Part shown: in pieces, positions 63,901-64,000 of the stretch
Layout of the letters: each line of letters starts with the position of its first letter
Numbering within the stretch: the first letter of the stretch is position 1
Assembly (NCBI GenBank): GCA_022419385.1
Contig: JAJUBI010000002.1
Span: 4,216,001 to 4,280,000, forward strand
Length of the DNA: 64,000 nt
Origin: Paraconiothyrium sp. Pb-2020
Lineage: Eukaryota; Ascomycota; Dothideomycetes; Pleosporales; Didymosphaeriaceae
Direction: 5' to 3'
Position numbers and translations under genes: made by a program
Notes under the pieces: generated by a model
Databases searched by the model: none
What the model saw: the letters and a program-made list of their open reading frames with translations, nothing else
What the model was told of the DNA's origin: nothing

Positions 63901-64000
63901 AGTCGCAGAGGCGGTGCATCATCTGCATACCAAAGCAAAGGTTGTCCACCGCGACATCAAGGATGAGAATGTCATCCTTGACGGAGAAGGCAACATCAAG
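60975..64000 (+). CDS. PAS-domain serine/threonine protein kinase (PSK/PAS kinase), 3' truncated
   Basis: Exon ending 61012 (MSIDAGQLDRMAR), intron 61013-61068 (gtaggt...ccccag), then one open frame from 61069 to the window end. An upstream frame (KNKSTSNLLSQRTPAG) shows coding continues 5' of the ATG at 60975, and more exons are possible near 60796. The N-terminal part is Ser/Pro-rich with FMHNRQNVLKRSIDFMQNKL. A PAS-like region follows (APWTITAANDLACLVFG; RGGLIWVLEEIAEDVVYINV; ISSFPHIAGIVVLSASD). The kinase domain starts at about 63530: MGQGAYGQVKLC (Gly-rich loop), SVIKYVTKRR (Lys), IEMVPHG and HRDIKDENVILD (catalytic loop). PAS kinases sense carbon or metabolic state and control glycogen, cell-wall glucan and translation. 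The rest of the kinase domain lies beyond the window. Confidence 0.9.

Overview
This is nuclear DNA from a filamentous ascomycete. Genes carry short introns of about 45-110 nt with fungal splice sites and CTRAY-type branch points. The proteins are typical of Pezizomycotina: a Rua1-type regulator, an ACPF-type C2H2 protein, DUF7730/F-box-like, GH28, GH62, PAS kinase and EF-1alpha. A nuclear gene for ATP synthase subunit 8, normally mitochondrial in fungi, points to Dothideomycetes/Pleosporales, where atp8 is reported missing from some mitochondrial genomes. The secreted plant-cell-wall enzymes suggest a plant-associated lifestyle. Introns and ends were built by hand from splice signals and frame continuity.

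Layout. 0-2.4 kb: two divergent gamma-glutamylcyclotransferase-like (AIG2/GGCT) genes, the first cut by the window start. 3.0-4.9 kb: single-pass membrane protein with an adhesin-like beta-repeat ectodomain. 4.9-9.0 kb: no supportable gene. 9.0-11.2 kb: Rua1-type regulator. 13.0-14.4 kb: two unusual small genes, one built of about 20-residue NLARHDAAM repeats. 14.5-18.2 kb: F-box-like protein, Nudix hydrolase with an in-frame stop, secreted alpha/beta esterase. 18.9-25.0 kb: secreted zinc-phospholipase-C-like protein (frame break), endopolygalacturonase, short-chain dehydrogenase (SDR). 26.6-31.6 kb: C2H2 protein, RNA polymerase III subunit RPC11, ankyrin protein, splicing factor SF3b5 and a frame-broken Pro-rich/coiled-coil gene. 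31.6-34.9 kb: no gene seen. 34.9-39.3 kb: MFS transporter (frame break) and membrane-anchored epoxide-hydrolase-like protein. 39.5-40.8 kb: minisatellite cluster. 41.9-44.2 kb: homeobox plus C2H2 regulator. 46.2-51.5 kb: stand-alone response-regulator receiver, GH62 arabinofuranosidase, nuclear atp8, secreted 216-residue protein. 53.6-59.4 kb: tef1, a degenerate SDR paralogue and an aftiphilin-like acidic protein. 61-64 kb: PAS-domain kinase running off the end.

There is no operon logic, but themes recur. Secreted carbohydrate-active enzymes (GH28, GH62, esterase) fit degradation of pectin and arabinoxylan. Housekeeping genes (tef1, rpc11, sf3b5, atp8, PAS kinase) are interspersed. At least five otherwise well-conserved genes contain one frame break or stop each, which means either real decay or indel errors in the assembly. 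The most notable items are nuclear atp8, the NLARHDAAM repeat protein and a 19-bp minisatellite that encodes the same 19-residue peptide in all three frames.
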